In this document: positions 35,538-45,376 of the stretch, piece by piece | Position numbering within the stretch: the first letter of the stretch is position 1 | Layout: each line of letters begins with the position of its first letter | Origin: Anianibacter sp965662745 | Lineage (GTDB): Bacteria > Pseudomonadota > Alphaproteobacteria > Rhodobacterales > Rhodobacteraceae | Assembly (NCBI GenBank): GCA_965662745.1 | Contig: CBFIJK010000011.1 | Coordinates: forward strand, 7,588-71,587 | Direction: 5' to 3' | DNA length: 64,000 nucleotides | Made by a program: the position numbers and the translations under genes | The notes under the pieces: model-generated | What the model was told of the DNA's origin: nothing | The model's input: only the letters and a program-made list of their open reading frames with translations | Databases searched by the model: none

Positions 35538-36475
35538 CACATCATCCCCAGATCAAGGCCCAGGCGCAAAAGCGCCGCATCAGCCAGAAGCGCGCCGAAA
35601 TGCGCGAAGAGATAATAGAGCGAGAAGCGGAAGAATTTCTTCTCAACGCGGTAATCGTCGGCTTCGGCCATCGCCTCATCCCGGCGCCAGATCGCGACGG
35701 CACCCTTGAGGAACCAGGCGTTCAGCGCGACGGCGGTCAGAAGGTAGACCGGCCCGCCGACAGAGGTCAGCGCAAGGCCGACAGCCAGCGGCGCCAGAAG
35801 AACGGTATAAGCCAGAATATGACGGCGCGTTGCCGGGCGGCCATGGGTCACGGTCAGCATCGGAACGCCCGCGTCGTCGTAGTCGGACCGCATGAAAAGC
35901 GCGAGTGCCCAGAAATGCGGCGGCGTCCACATGAAGATCAGCGCGAACATCAGGACCGATTCTAGCGATACGCCGCCCGTCGCCGCCGCCCAGCCGATCA
36001 TCGGAGGAAAGGCGCCTGCCGCGCCGCCGATGACGATGTTCTGTGGCGTCGCGCGCTTCAGCCACATGGAATAGACCACGGCGTAAAAGAAGATGGTGAA
36101 CGCCAGAAGGCCTGCAGCGAACCAGTTCGCAGCCAGCCCCAGCATGACGACCGACAGGCCCGACAGCGCGAGGCCAATCGCCAGCGCCTCGTCCCCGGTC
36201 ACGCGGCCCGAGGGGATGGGGCGCTTGCGGGTCCGCTTCATCACCGCGTCGATATCGGCATCCCACCACATGTTCAGTGCGCCCGACGCGCCGCCGCCGA
36301 TGGCGATGAACAGAATCGCGGTAAAGCCGATGAACGGATGCACCGAAACCGGCGCGACCAGAAGCCCGACGAAAGCGGTGAAGACGACAAGCGTCATCAC
36401 GCGCGGCTTGAGAAGGGCGAAGTAATCGCCAAAGCCGGCTTCGTGCTCTACGGGCTGAACGGTGGTGTCGGTCAT
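35537..36475 (-). CDS. ctaB: Protoheme IX farnesyltransferase (heme O synthase)
   Basis: CtaB adds the farnesyl group to heme b to give heme O, the precursor of heme A. The 312-aa UbiA-family membrane protein has the prenyl-diphosphate-binding NMWWDADIDAVMKRT (N-x3-D-x2-D), the second motif in YDDAGVPML, and a conserved WTPPHFWALAL. The ATG at 36473-36475 is chosen because GGAG precedes it. The open frame continues 21 codons upstream. A strong hairpin separates it from coxB. Confidence 0.94.
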   Translation of the reverse strand: MTDTTVQPVEHEAGFGDYFALLKPRVMTLVVFTAFVGLLVAPVSVHPFIGFTAILFIAIGGGASGALNMWWDADIDAVMKRTRKRPIPSGRVTGDEALAIGLALSGLSVVMLGLAANWFAAGLLAFTIFFYAVVYSMWLKRATPQNIVIGGAAGAFPPMIGWAAATGGVSLESVLMFALIFMWTPPHFWALALFMRSDYDDAGVPMLTVTHGRPATRRHILAYTVLLAPLAVGLALTSVGGPVYLLTAVALNAWFLKGAVAIWRRDEAMAEADDYRVEKKFFRFSLYYLFAHFGALLADAALLRLGLDLGMM

Positions 36476-36502
36476 GGACGCTCCGGTCGGTTGGCGGTTG
36501 CG

Positions 36503-36526
36503 CCCGGCCCTATCCATAGGGCCGGG
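36503..36526 (-). other. Intercistronic hairpin between coxB and ctaB
   Basis: CCCGGCCCTAT and ATAGGGCCGGG (11 perfect pairs) enclose a two-base loop. There is no T run downstream on the minus strand, so it more likely stabilises the coxB end of the mRNA or lowers ctaB expression than terminates. Confidence 0.5.
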
Positions 36527-36541
36527 GCGTGTGGTCACGGA

Positions 36542-37414
36542 TTACTTCGACGCAACCTTGATCGTGGCGGGCGCGGTTTCCAGCGCGGCGGTGCCGGTCT
36601 CGGATGCGATCCAGGCATCGTACTGTTCCTGCGTCACAGCCTTCACCGTGATCGGCATATAGGCGTGGTCCTTGCCGCAGAGTTCCGAACATTGGCCGAA
36701 ATAGACACCTTCGTTACCTTCGTCGACTTCGAACCACAGCTCTGCAAGGCGGCCGGGAACGGCATCCTGCTTCACGCCAAAGGCGGGGATGGTCCAGGAA
36801 TGGATCACGTCGGCGCCGGTGATCTGCATAACGACGACCTGGCCCGTAGGCACGACAACGGAGGTATTGGTGGCAAGCCGGTATTCGTCTTGGGTGTAGC
36901 CGAAATCCTCAAGCTCTTCGCGGGCCAGCATGAAGCTGTCGAATTCGATGCCTTCATCCGGATACTCGTAACCCCAATACCACTGAAAGCCGGTCGCCTT
37001 GATGGTGACATCCGCCTCGGGGATTTCCTGTTGCTTGAACAGGACCGGCAGCGAGAACGCGCCGATGAATACGAGAATCACGATCGGAACCACGGTCCAG
37101 GTCACTTCCAGCGGCGAGTTATGCGTGAAGGTGCCCGGGTTCGGGTTGGACCGGCGATTGTAGCGCAGGATGCAGATCGCCAGCAGCGCGGTGACGAAAA
37201 GCGTGATCGCGGTGATGATCACCAGGACCATACCGTCCAGCCAGTGCAGATCGCGCGCCAGCTCTGTCACGGCGGGCTGAAAGTTGATGCCGTCATGGAC
37301 GGGTGCGCCGATCACCGGCAATTCGCCCAGATTGTCCTGGGCCTGGGCCGCGAAACCGGCCAGCGCGGCCGCGCCTGCGGCTGCGATGCGTGCGAAAAAG
37401 CTGTTGATGCGCAT
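36542..37414 (-). CDS. coxB: Cytochrome c oxidase subunit II
   Basis: The 290-aa subunit carries the CuA centre that accepts electrons from cytochrome c. A signal peptide (AAAGAAALAGFAAQA) is followed by two helices and then the periplasmic cupredoxin domain. That domain has the aromatic GFQWYWGYEYPD, the His ligand in VIHSWTIP, and CSELCGKDHAYM (C-x3-C-x3-H-x2-M). The ATG at 37412-37414 follows AGGAAG. It is the first gene of the oxidase cluster, divergent from tldD across about 200 bases that must hold both promoters. Confidence 0.96.
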   Translation of the reverse strand: MRINSFFARIAAAGAAALAGFAAQAQDNLGELPVIGAPVHDGINFQPAVTELARDLHWLDGMVLVIITAITLFVTALLAICILRYNRRSNPNPGTFTHNSPLEVTWTVVPIVILVFIGAFSLPVLFKQQEIPEADVTIKATGFQWYWGYEYPDEGIEFDSFMLAREELEDFGYTQDEYRLATNTSVVVPTGQVVVMQITGADVIHSWTIPAFGVKQDAVPGRLAELWFEVDEGNEGVYFGQCSELCGKDHAYMPITVKAVTQEQYDAWIASETGTAALETAPATIKVASK

Positions 37415-37612
37415 GTGCGTGTCTTCCTGTTCGGCGGCGGGTCTGGATTGACCCCTCTGCAAGGCGCGTCGCGGAGCGTCCGCGATATGCCGTTGTATCC
37501 CGGCGGTCTAAGACCATATTGGCAGGCGTGGAACAAGTATTTCCATTGCGGCATTCAGCCGCTTCGCGCCCCTGGACTGATCCAGATCAACGACAACACC
37601 CGAGGTATGCCG

Positions 37613-39034
37613 ATGTCTTCCGACGCTTTTCGCCCTTTTGAAACCGCGCTGGATCAGGATACCGCCCTCGGTCTTCTGCGCGAGGCCGTCGCCGGGGCCG
37701 ATGACGGCGAACTGTTCCTCGAACGCCGCCGTTCCGAAGTGATCTCATTCGATGACGGCCGGGTCAAGACCGCCAGCTATGATGCGACCGAGGGATTCGG
37801 CCTGCGCGCCGTGCGCGGCGAGACCGCCGGATACGCCCATGCGTCGGACATTTCCGAGGCCGCGCTGCGCCGCAGTGTCGAAACCGCGCGCCTTGCCGTG
37901 GGCGATGGCGGTGGCACCATGGCCGATCCGCCGCGCGCTACGAATGCCAAGCTTTACGCCGACACCAATCCCATGGATGACGCGGTCTTTCCGGTAAAGA
38001 TCGACACTTTGCGCGAAATCGACGCGTTCGCGCGCGGCCTCGACAAACGGGTCGTTCAGGTCTCGGCCACCCTCGCCGCATCCATTCAAGAGGTCGAGAT
38101 CCTGCGCCCCGAAGGCCATCTTGTCCGCGACGTGCGGCCCATGACGCGACTCAACATTTCGGTCATCGTCGAGGAAAACGGCCGCCGTGAATCGGGCGGC
38201 ATGGGCGGCGGCGGGCGCTTTGGCCTGACCGGTCTTATCACCCGCGAGCATTGGGAAAGCGTCGCGCGCGAGGCGCTGCGCATCGCGCTGGTGAACCTGC
38301 GTGCCGAACCCGCCCCTGCCGGCATCATGGATGTCGCCCTTGGCGCAGGGTGGCCCGGTATCCTGCTGCACGAGGCGGTCGGCCACGGGCTTGAGGGCGA
38401 CTTCAACCGCAAGAAATCCTCGGCTTTCGCCGGTCTCATGGGCCAACGCGTCGCCGCGCCCGGCGTCACGGTGCTCGACGATGGCACGATCCCCGACCGC
38501 CGCGGGTCCATCAGCGTCGATGACGAAGGCACGCCTTCGGCCAAGAACGTCCTGATCGAGGACGGCATCCTGGTCGGCTACATGCAGGACCGCCAGAACG
38601 CGCGTCTCATGGGGGTCGAGCCCACGGGCAATGGCCGCCGCGAAAGCTATGCCCATATTCCGATGCCGCGCATGACCAACACCTATATGTTGTCCGGCGA
38701 TGCCAGCCCCGGCGATATCGTCGCCGATCTCAAGGACGGCATCTATGCGGTCGGCTTCGGCGGCGGACAAGTCGACATCACCAACGGCAAGTTCGTGTTC
38801 TCCTGCACCGAGGCGTATCGCGTGAAGGACGGCAAGATCGGCGCGCCGGTCAAGGGTGCCACGCTGATCGGCGACGGTGCCACGGCGCTTCAGAAAATCC
38901 GGGGCATCGGCAACGACATGGCGCTGGATCCCGGCATCGGTAATTGCGGCAAGGCCGGACAGTGGGTGCCTGTGGGCGTCGGCCAGCCCACCCTTTTGAT
39001 TGGCGGCCTGACCGTGGGTGGATCGGCCGCGTGA
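37613..39034 (+). CDS. tldD: TldD metalloprotease subunit
   Basis: TldD with TldE forms a cytoplasmic peptidase that processes unfolded or modified peptides. The 473-aa protein has the zinc motif HEAVGHGLEGD (HExxxH) and the conserved C-terminal GKAGQWVPVGVGQPTLLIGGLTVGG region, shown here only in part by its ends. The ATG at 37613 is preferred to that at 37607 because GAGG then has a proper 7-base spacing. The frame is open far upstream but overlaps coxB antisense. No tldE is in the window. Confidence 0.93.
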   Translation: MSSDAFRPFETALDQDTALGLLREAVAGADDGELFLERRRSEVISFDDGRVKTASYDATEGFGLRAVRGETAGYAHASDISEAALRRSVETARLAVGDGGGTMADPPRATNAKLYADTNPMDDAVFPVKIDTLREIDAFARGLDKRVVQVSATLAASIQEVEILRPEGHLVRDVRPMTRLNISVIVEENGRRESGGMGGGGRFGLTGLITREHWESVAREALRIALVNLRAEPAPAGIMDVALGAGWPGILLHEAVGHGLEGDFNRKKSSAFAGLMGQRVAAPGVTVLDDGTIPDRRGSISVDDEGTPSAKNVLIEDGILVGYMQDRQNARLMGVEPTGNGRRESYAHIPMPRMTNTYMLSGDASPGDIVADLKDGIYAVGFGGGQVDITNGKFVFSCTEAYRVKDGKIGAPVKGATLIGDGATALQKIRGIGNDMALDPGIGNCGKAGQWVPVGVGQPTLLIGGLTVGGSAA

Positions 39035-39501
39035 TCTGTCGCGGCGCGACCAGAGATGATGTCGCCGCACTGACCGAGATCTGGCACGAAGGCTGGCATT
39101 TCGGCCATGCGGCGACGTCGCCCGCGTCACTGACACAGCTGCGGACTCGCGAAGATTTTGAGCGGCGTCTGGTGAAATATCTGACGGACACGCTTGTTGG
39201 CGCAGATGACACCGGAATTCTCGGTTTTGCGATCCTGAACGGGGACGAGATCTATCAGTTCTACGTCGCCAGCGCGGCGCGGGGAAAAGGCGTCGCCGCC
39301 GCGCTGATGCGCGCGGTCGAGGATCACATGCGCGATCGCGGCGTCCAGAGTGCTTGGCTCGACGTGAACCCCGGCAACGCCCGCGCGCTGGCTTTCTATC
39401 GCCGCGCTGGTTGGTCCGAAGGGCCACTGCGCGAGATCGAGCTTGAGACTTCGCAAGGCCCCTACATGCTGCCGTGCATCAAGATGGAGAAGGCGCTTTG
39501 A
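39031..39501 (+). CDS. GNAT-family N-acetyltransferase
   Basis: The 156-aa protein starts with ICRGATRDDVAALTEIWH, and has the acetyl-CoA-binding QFYVASAARGKGVAAALM and the NPGNARALAFYRRAGW block of RimI-like GNATs. A GTG start at 39031 overlaps the tldD stop (GTGA), which I prefer over an ATG 29 codons upstream inside tldD because homology starts here. Substrate is unknown. Coupling to tldD is likely. Confidence 0.82.
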   Translation: MICRGATRDDVAALTEIWHEGWHFGHAATSPASLTQLRTREDFERRLVKYLTDTLVGADDTGILGFAILNGDEIYQFYVASAARGKGVAAALMRAVEDHMRDRGVQSAWLDVNPGNARALAFYRRAGWSEGPLREIELETSQGPYMLPCIKMEKAL

Positions 39502-39598
39502 ACGAAAGCGCTGTGGCCTTTCCCGAATTTCCGGAGCGCTTCACGCATCATTAACCGATCAGGTGGCATGGTCTGTCTTGCAAGAGATGGAATCACCG

Positions 39599-40765
39599 AT
39601 GGCACAGGACTTGCTCCCTTCCCCACCCCCCCTCACCCCCCCACGAAGCGACGAGGATTGGTTGTCGTGGTTTCGTCTCTTGCGCTCTCGCCGGGTCGGT
39701 CCCACAACCTTTCACCGGTTGATGGCCGAACACGGCTCAGCCGAGGCTGCGCTGGATGCCCTGCCCGGCATCGCCCGGGATGCGGGCGTCACGGACTACA
39801 CCGTTTGCCCGGCAGAGCCTGTCCTTGGCGAACTGAACGCCGCGCGTCTGGCGGGTGCGGTGCCCATCGCGGTCGGCGATCCGCGCTATCCCGCGCTATT
39901 GGTCGATCTGCCGGATGCGCCACCGATCCTTTGGACACTTGGCAAGTCGGATTTCCTGAAACGCCCGATGATCGCGCTGGTCGGCGCGCGCAACGCCTCC
40001 TCACTCGGCACCCGCATGGCACGGCGGCTCTCGGCTGAACTGGGCGAGGCCGGGTATATCGTCGTCTCTGGCCTTGCGCGTGGCATCGACACGGCAGCGC
40101 ATCTTGCCGCCCTGGACACCGGCACCGCTGCAGTGATGGCCGGCGGGGTCGATGTGGTTTACCCGGCCGAAAACGCTGCCCTTGCTCAGGATATCGGCGA
40201 AAAAGGCCTGCGCCTGTCCGAACAGCCCATGGGCATGACGCCCCATGCCAGGCACTTCCCGACGCGCAACCGGTTGGTTTCCGGGATGTCCTCTGCCGTG
40301 ATCGTGGTCGAGGCGGCGGGCAAATCGGGCAGTCTGATCACCGCGCGCAACGCGCTCGACCAGGGACGAGAAGTCATGGCCGTGCCGGGCCACCCGTTCG
40401 ACGCGCGTGCCTCGGGCTGCAACATGCTGATCCGCGACGGCGCCACGCTGGTGCGCAGCGGCGCGGATGTGATCGAGGCGCTCGGCCCCGCGCCGGACGC
40501 AACGGCCAGCCCGGAATTGCCCCTGGAGACGCCAAAGTTGCAAACGGGTATCCCGGTCGCCGCTTCGCAGGAACGCCCCGATCTGCGCGATGCCAACCGG
40601 CTCCATAACGAGATCCTGTCGCGTCTCGGTCCGGCCCCGCTGGCAGAGGATCAACTGATCCGCGATCTGTCGCTGCCCGCCCACGCGGTCGCGCCGGAAC
40701 TGGTGAAACTGGAACTCGATGGCCGAATCGAACGGCGCGCGGGCGGGCTTCTCAGCCGGGTCTGA
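39599..40765 (+). CDS. dprA: DNA processing protein DprA
   Basis: DprA loads RecA on incoming single-stranded DNA during transformation. The 388-aa protein has an N-terminal helix-hairpin region, then the Rossmann DprA core (IALVGARNASSLGTRMA, VVSGLARGIDTAAH, GGVDVVYPAEN, EAAGKSGSLITAR) and a C-terminal winged-helix-like domain (about 310-388). Start 39599 is used because it places MAQDLL first. An ATG 4 codons earlier is equally possible. No other competence gene is nearby. Confidence 0.93.
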   Translation: MAQDLLPSPPPLTPPRSDEDWLSWFRLLRSRRVGPTTFHRLMAEHGSAEAALDALPGIARDAGVTDYTVCPAEPVLGELNAARLAGAVPIAVGDPRYPALLVDLPDAPPILWTLGKSDFLKRPMIALVGARNASSLGTRMARRLSAELGEAGYIVVSGLARGIDTAAHLAALDTGTAAVMAGGVDVVYPAENAALAQDIGEKGLRLSEQPMGMTPHARHFPTRNRLVSGMSSAVIVVEAAGKSGSLITARNALDQGREVMAVPGHPFDARASGCNMLIRDGATLVRSGADVIEALGPAPDATASPELPLETPKLQTGIPVAASQERPDLRDANRLHNEILSRLGPAPLAEDQLIRDLSLPAHAVAPELVKLELDGRIERRAGGLLSRV

Positions 40766-40929
40766 CGGGTCGGCGCACAGGCGCGCACCGTACTGCCCCG
40801 CGACACCTTTGACCTCGCCCAAGGCTCCCCCTCTCCAAACCCGATCAAAATAAGCTGCGTTGACAAGGCATAGGGCGGCACCACATCTTGCGCCGCCAAA
40901 GACCATCCCCCCGACTCGGAAGGATCCCC

Positions 40930-43524
40930 ATGCCCGTCGTCGTTGTCGAATCACCGGCCAAGGCCAAGACGATCAACAAATACCTGGGCAGCGATTACAC
41001 CGTTCTCGCCAGTTACGGGCATGTCCGCGACCTGCCGCCCAAGGACGGATCGGTCGATCCCGACCACGATTTCGAGATGCAGTGGGAGATCGCCAGCGAT
41101 TCCAAGAAACACGTCAAAGCCATCGCCGACGCGCTGAAGGACGACAACGCGCTGATCCTCGCAACTGACCCCGACCGCGAGGGCGAGGCGATCAGCTGGC
41201 ACCTCAAAGAGGCGCTGACCAAACGCAAGTCGATCAAGAAGGACACCGCCGTCAGCCGCGTGACCTTCAACGCGATCACCAAGGACGCGGTGACGCATGC
41301 GATGCAGAACCCGCGCGACATCGACGCGCCGCTGGTCGAGGCGTATCTCGCCCGCCGTGCGCTTGATTATCTCGTGGGCTTCAACCTTTCGCCGGTCCTG
41401 TGGCGCAAGCTGCCCGGCGCGAAATCGGCGGGGCGCGTCCAATCGGTGTCCCTGCGCATCATCGTCGAGCGCGAGATGGAAATCGAAGCCTTCCGCGCAA
41501 AGGAATACTGGTCGGTCAAGGCCGTCCTTTCCACCCCGCGCGGCCAGGAGTACGAGGCGCGGCTGACCGTCTTCGGCGGCAAGAAGCTCGACAAGTTCGA
41601 CCTCAAGACGGCGACCGACGCCGAAATGGCCGTCCAGGCGATCAACAGCCGCGACCTGACCGTCACCTCGGTCGAGGCGAAACCGGCCAGCCGCAACCCC
41701 TCGCCGCCCTTCATGACCTCGACCCTGCAACAGGAAGCCAGCCGCAAGTTCGGCATGGGCGCGCGGCACGCAATGAGTGCGGCGCAGCGTCTCTACGAGG
41801 CGGGGCACATCACCTATATGCGGACCGACGGCATTGATATGGCGCCCGAGGCCGTGACCGCGGCGCGCGGTGCGATCAAGGACCGCTTCGGCGCCGATTA
41901 CGTTCCTTCGAGCCCGCGTATCTACAAGAACAAGGCCAAGAACGCGCAGGAAGCGCATGAATGTATCCGCCCGACAGAAATGGCGGCCGATGCGGATACG
42001 CTGAAACTGTCCGATCCCGACCAGCGCAAACTGTACGATCTGATCTGGAAGCGCACACTCGCCAGCCAGATGGAAGGCGCGCGGATGGAACGCACGACTG
42101 TCGAGGTCGGGTCAAGCGATGGCGAGGTCGGCCTGCGCGCCACCGGCCAGGTCGTTCTCTTCGACGGCTTTCTCAAGATCTATGAGGAAGGCCGCGACGA
42201 CGATGCGGGCGATGATGACGACAAGCGCCTGCCGCAGGTCTCGCAGGGCGAGGCGGCGGGCAAGGGCCAGATCACGCCCGAGCAGCATTTCACCCAGCCG
42301 CCGCCGCGCTACACCGAAGCGACGCTCGTCAAGAAGATGGAAGAGCTTGGGATCGGGCGGCCCTCGACCTACGCCTCCATCGTCACGACGATCCAGGACC
42401 GCGGCTATGTGCGCAAGGAAAAGAACCGCCTGATCCCCGAGGACAAGGGGCGGCTGGTGACGATCTTCCTGATCAACTATTTCCGCCAGTATGTCGGCTA
42501 TGATTTCACCGCCGATCTTGAGGCGCAGCTTGACCATGTCTCGGCTGGCGATCGCGACTGGAAGGATGTGCTGGAACGGTTCTGGCGCGATTTCAAGGCG
42601 CATGTCGACGAGACGAGCGAGCTGCGGATCACCGAAGTGCTCGACAAGATCGACGAGGTTCTGGCCCCGCATCTGTATCCCCCGCGTGAGGATGGCACCG
42701 ATCCGCGGGTCTGCCCCAATTGCGGGAACGGACGCCTGTCGATGCGCACCGCGCGATCGGGCGGCGCGTTCATCGGCTGTTCGAACTATCCCGAATGTCG
42801 CTTCACCCGTCCGTTCGGTCCGCCGCAAGAGGGCGAATTGGCCGAAGGCGCGATCCCGCCCGAGGGCAAGTATCTGGGCGACGATGCAGGCGACAAGATT
42901 TACGCGTTCAAGGGCCGCTTCGGTCCTTACGTGCAGCGCGGTGAGGTCACGGATGACAACAAGAAGCCGCCGCGCCAGTCGATCCCCAAGGGCTGGGCGC
43001 CCGAAGAGGTCGATCTTGAACAGGCGCTGCGCCTGCTCGCGCTGCCCCGTGAGGTCGGCAAGCATCCCGAGGATGGTGTGACGATCTGGTCCAATATCGG
43101 GCGCTATGGGCCCTACCTGAAACACGCGGATTCGATTTCCGACAAGGGCGGCAAGAACGCCAATCTCGAAACGGTCGATGATGTGTGGGAGGTCGGCATG
43201 AATCGCGCCGTCGAAATCCTCGCCTCGAAACCCGGACGCGGGCGCGCGGCCCCTGCCGCACCGCTGAAGGAACTGGGCGAGCACCCCGATGCCGGCGGCC
43301 CGGTTGCCGTGATGAAGGGCCGCTACGGGCCTTACATCAAATGGGGCAAGGTGAACGCGACCCTGCCCAAGGATGTCGAGCCAGACGCGGTCACGATGGA
43401 ACAGGCCGTTCTTCTGATCGCCGAGAAGGCAGGCAAATCCGGCAAGGCCCCGGCAAAGAAGAAACCGGCAGCCAAGAAAAAGGCGCCCGCCAAGAAAAAA
43501 GCGGCCTCGAAACCCGATTCCTGA
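40930..43524 (+). CDS. topA: DNA topoisomerase I (type IA)
   Basis: TopA relaxes negative supercoils. The 864-aa protein has the Toprim domain (VVVESPAKAKTI, DPDREGEAI), the catalytic Tyr296 in YMRTDGID, and one four-Cys zinc ribbon (CPNCGNGRLS...GCSNYPEC). Two or three Topo_C repeats with GRYGPY follow, ending in a basic tail of KKKPAA/KKKAPA-type repeats that probably binds DNA. The ATG follows AAGGATCCCC. An in-frame upstream extension lacks homology. Confidence 0.96.
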   Translation: MPVVVVESPAKAKTINKYLGSDYTVLASYGHVRDLPPKDGSVDPDHDFEMQWEIASDSKKHVKAIADALKDDNALILATDPDREGEAISWHLKEALTKRKSIKKDTAVSRVTFNAITKDAVTHAMQNPRDIDAPLVEAYLARRALDYLVGFNLSPVLWRKLPGAKSAGRVQSVSLRIIVEREMEIEAFRAKEYWSVKAVLSTPRGQEYEARLTVFGGKKLDKFDLKTATDAEMAVQAINSRDLTVTSVEAKPASRNPSPPFMTSTLQQEASRKFGMGARHAMSAAQRLYEAGHITYMRTDGIDMAPEAVTAARGAIKDRFGADYVPSSPRIYKNKAKNAQEAHECIRPTEMAADADTLKLSDPDQRKLYDLIWKRTLASQMEGARMERTTVEVGSSDGEVGLRATGQVVLFDGFLKIYEEGRDDDAGDDDDKRLPQVSQGEAAGKGQITPEQHFTQPPPRYTEATLVKKMEELGIGRPSTYASIVTTIQDRGYVRKEKNRLIPEDKGRLVTIFLINYFRQYVGYDFTADLEAQLDHVSAGDRDWKDVLERFWRDFKAHVDETSELRITEVLDKIDEVLAPHLYPPREDGTDPRVCPNCGNGRLSMRTARSGGAFIGCSNYPECRFTRPFGPPQEGELAEGAIPPEGKYLGDDAGDKIYAFKGRFGPYVQRGEVTDDNKKPPRQSIPKGWAPEEVDLEQALRLLALPREVGKHPEDGVTIWSNIGRYGPYLKHADSISDKGGKNANLETVDDVWEVGMNRAVEILASKPGRGRAAPAAPLKELGEHPDAGGPVAVMKGRYGPYIKWGKVNATLPKDVEPDAVTMEQAVLLIAEKAGKSGKAPAKKKPAAKKKAPAKKKAASKPDS

Positions 43525-43614
43525 CCCTCGCATCCAGCGGGTGGCCGAATTGACTTGCCCCTGTCATGCAGGCAAAACAACCGCGACCACCCTATAAACG
43601 CACCGGAGTTCCCG

Positions 43615-44310
43615 ATGAAAAAAGTCTATGACAACGCGGCTGCAGCCCTCGACGGTTTGCTGTTCGATGGAATGATGATCGCATCGGGCGGGTTCGGGCT
43701 GTGCGGCATCCCCGAGAACCTGATCGCGGCCATCCGCGACGCGGGCACCAAGGACCTGACGGTCGCCTCGAACAACGCGGGCGTGGACGAATTCGGCCTT
43801 GGGATCCTGCTGCAAACCAAGCAGGTCAAGAAAATGATCTCGTCCTATGTCGGTGAGAACGCCGAATTCATGCGCCAGTACCTGTCGGGCGAGCTTGAGC
43901 TTGAATTCAACCCGCAAGGCACGCTGGCTGAGCGCATGCGCGCAGGCGGCGCGGGCATTCCGGGCTTTTACACCAAGACCGGCTACGGCACGCAGATCGC
44001 CGAAGGCAAAGAGGTCAAGGAATTCGACGGCGAGAACTACATCCTCGAACGTGCGATCGTGGCGGACGTGTCCATCGTGAAGGCCTGGAAGGCTGACGAC
44101 ACCGGCAACGCCGTGTTCCGCAAGACGGCGCGCAACTTCAACCCGCCCGCCGCGATGTGCGGCAAGGTCTGCATCATGGAAGTCGAGGAAATCGTGCCAC
44201 GCGGATCGCTCGATCCCGACAGCATCCATCTGCCCGGCATCTATGTGCACCGGATGATTCAGGGTAGCTTTGAAAAGCGCATTGAACAGCGCACAACCCG
44301 GGCCGCCTGA
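43615..44310 (+). CDS. scoA: 3-oxoacid CoA-transferase, subunit A
   Basis: SCOT moves CoA from succinyl-CoA to acetoacetate in ketone-body or polyhydroxybutyrate use. Subunit A (231 aa) has the conserved start KVYDNAAAALDG, the oxyanion-region GGFGLCGIPENLI and NNAGVDEFGLG. The ATG at 43615 follows GGAG. The matching subunit B gene lies 1 kb downstream, after an inserted LOV histidine kinase gene with gaps of only 22 and 12 bases, so all three read as one operon. Confidence 0.95.
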   Translation: MKKVYDNAAAALDGLLFDGMMIASGGFGLCGIPENLIAAIRDAGTKDLTVASNNAGVDEFGLGILLQTKQVKKMISSYVGENAEFMRQYLSGELELEFNPQGTLAERMRAGGAGIPGFYTKTGYGTQIAEGKEVKEFDGENYILERAIVADVSIVKAWKADDTGNAVFRKTARNFNPPAAMCGKVCIMEVEEIVPRGSLDPDSIHLPGIYVHRMIQGSFEKRIEQRTTRAA

Positions 44311-44332
44311 CGGAACAGGGGCGCGCGGGACG

Positions 44333-45364
44333 ATGGATCAGCAAAAGACCATGAACATTGCAAGCATGACAGAGCATGAGGCGATCAATGCGATGTCACA
44401 GTCGCAGGTCGCTATGGTGCTGACCAATCCGAACATGCCGGACAACCCCATCGTCTACGTGAACCGCAGCTTCGAGCGGATCACGGGCTATTCCAGCGCG
44501 ATGATCGTCGGGCAGAACTGCCGCTTTCTTCAGGGCGAGGGCACCGATCCCGACAGCGTCACGAAGCTGCGCGAAGGTATCGCCGCGCGCGAAGATGTGG
44601 CGGTCGATCTGCTGAATTACCGCGCCGATGGCAGCACGTTCTACAACCGGCTTCTGGTGTCTCCGATCTTCAATTCCGAGGATGAGCTGGCGTTCTTTCT
44701 GGGCATCCAGAAGGAACTGTCAGCGAATGACATCCGCAAGATCCCGATCCGCAGCGAAGAAGCGCTGCGGGAAATTCAGCACCGGATCAAGAACCACCTG
44801 TCGATGATCGTCGGTCTCATCCGACTGCAAAAGCGCGAGGCATCGGGGCCCGACGGCCTGAATGCGCTGGCCCGCCGCGTCGAAAGCCTGCAGCTTCTCT
44901 ACGAGGAAATGACCGGCGAGGGATCGACGGACAACAAGGATATGGTCGCCCTTGGCGCCTATATCGCGCGGGTCGGCAACGCGATCGCACATCTAGACGG
45001 GCGCGCAGGCATCCGCACCAATATCGACGTGGACTCTATCGAGGTGCCCGTGGACATGGCGGTGCGCATTGGCCTTATCGTGTCAGAGGTGATGACCAAC
45101 GCGCTTCAGCATGCGTTCGACGGGCGCGACACGGGATCGGTCGATCTGCGCATGCAGGCGCTCTCGGGTGGGAATTTGCGCGTCTCGATCGGGGATGACG
45201 GCATCGGTATCCCGGAGGGCGTGAAATGGCCCGACATGAACAGCCTAGGGGGCCGCATCGTCTGTGGCCTCATCGACGGCCTTGGCGCGACCCTTGATGT
45301 GAACCGGGGCGCGGCAGGCACGGTCATCACGCTGGATATTCCAGCGGCAACTTCCTTGGAATGA
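44333..45364 (+). CDS. LOV-domain blue-light sensor histidine kinase
   Basis: The 343-aa soluble protein has an N-terminal LOV/PAS domain (residues about 20-130) with the flavin-adduct Cys63 in GQNCRFLQG and the NYRADGSTFYNRL and FFLGIQ strands. A kinase of the HisKA_2/HWE type follows: the phospho-acceptor is probably His150 in REIQHRIKNHLSM, then an N box around SEVMTNALQHAF and a G box DDGIGIP. No receiver or output domain and no membrane helix are present, so it should signal to a separate response regulator. Such kinases often feed the PhyR general stress pathway or single-domain receivers. No response regulator is encoded nearby. It sits between scoA and scoB. Confidence 0.9.
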   Translation: MDQQKTMNIASMTEHEAINAMSQSQVAMVLTNPNMPDNPIVYVNRSFERITGYSSAMIVGQNCRFLQGEGTDPDSVTKLREGIAAREDVAVDLLNYRADGSTFYNRLLVSPIFNSEDELAFFLGIQKELSANDIRKIPIRSEEALREIQHRIKNHLSMIVGLIRLQKREASGPDGLNALARRVESLQLLYEEMTGEGSTDNKDMVALGAYIARVGNAIAHLDGRAGIRTNIDVDSIEVPVDMAVRIGLIVSEVMTNALQHAFDGRDTGSVDLRMQALSGGNLRVSIGDDGIGIPEGVKWPDMNSLGGRIVCGLIDGLGATLDVNRGAAGTVITLDIPAATSLE

Positions 45365-45376
45365 CGGAGTAACCAA

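Noticed and set aside
43440..43520. Short Lys/Ala repeats at the end of topA, possible repeat element
   Set aside because: They are in frame and form the basic tail common to topoisomerase I, so simple low-complexity coding sequence.
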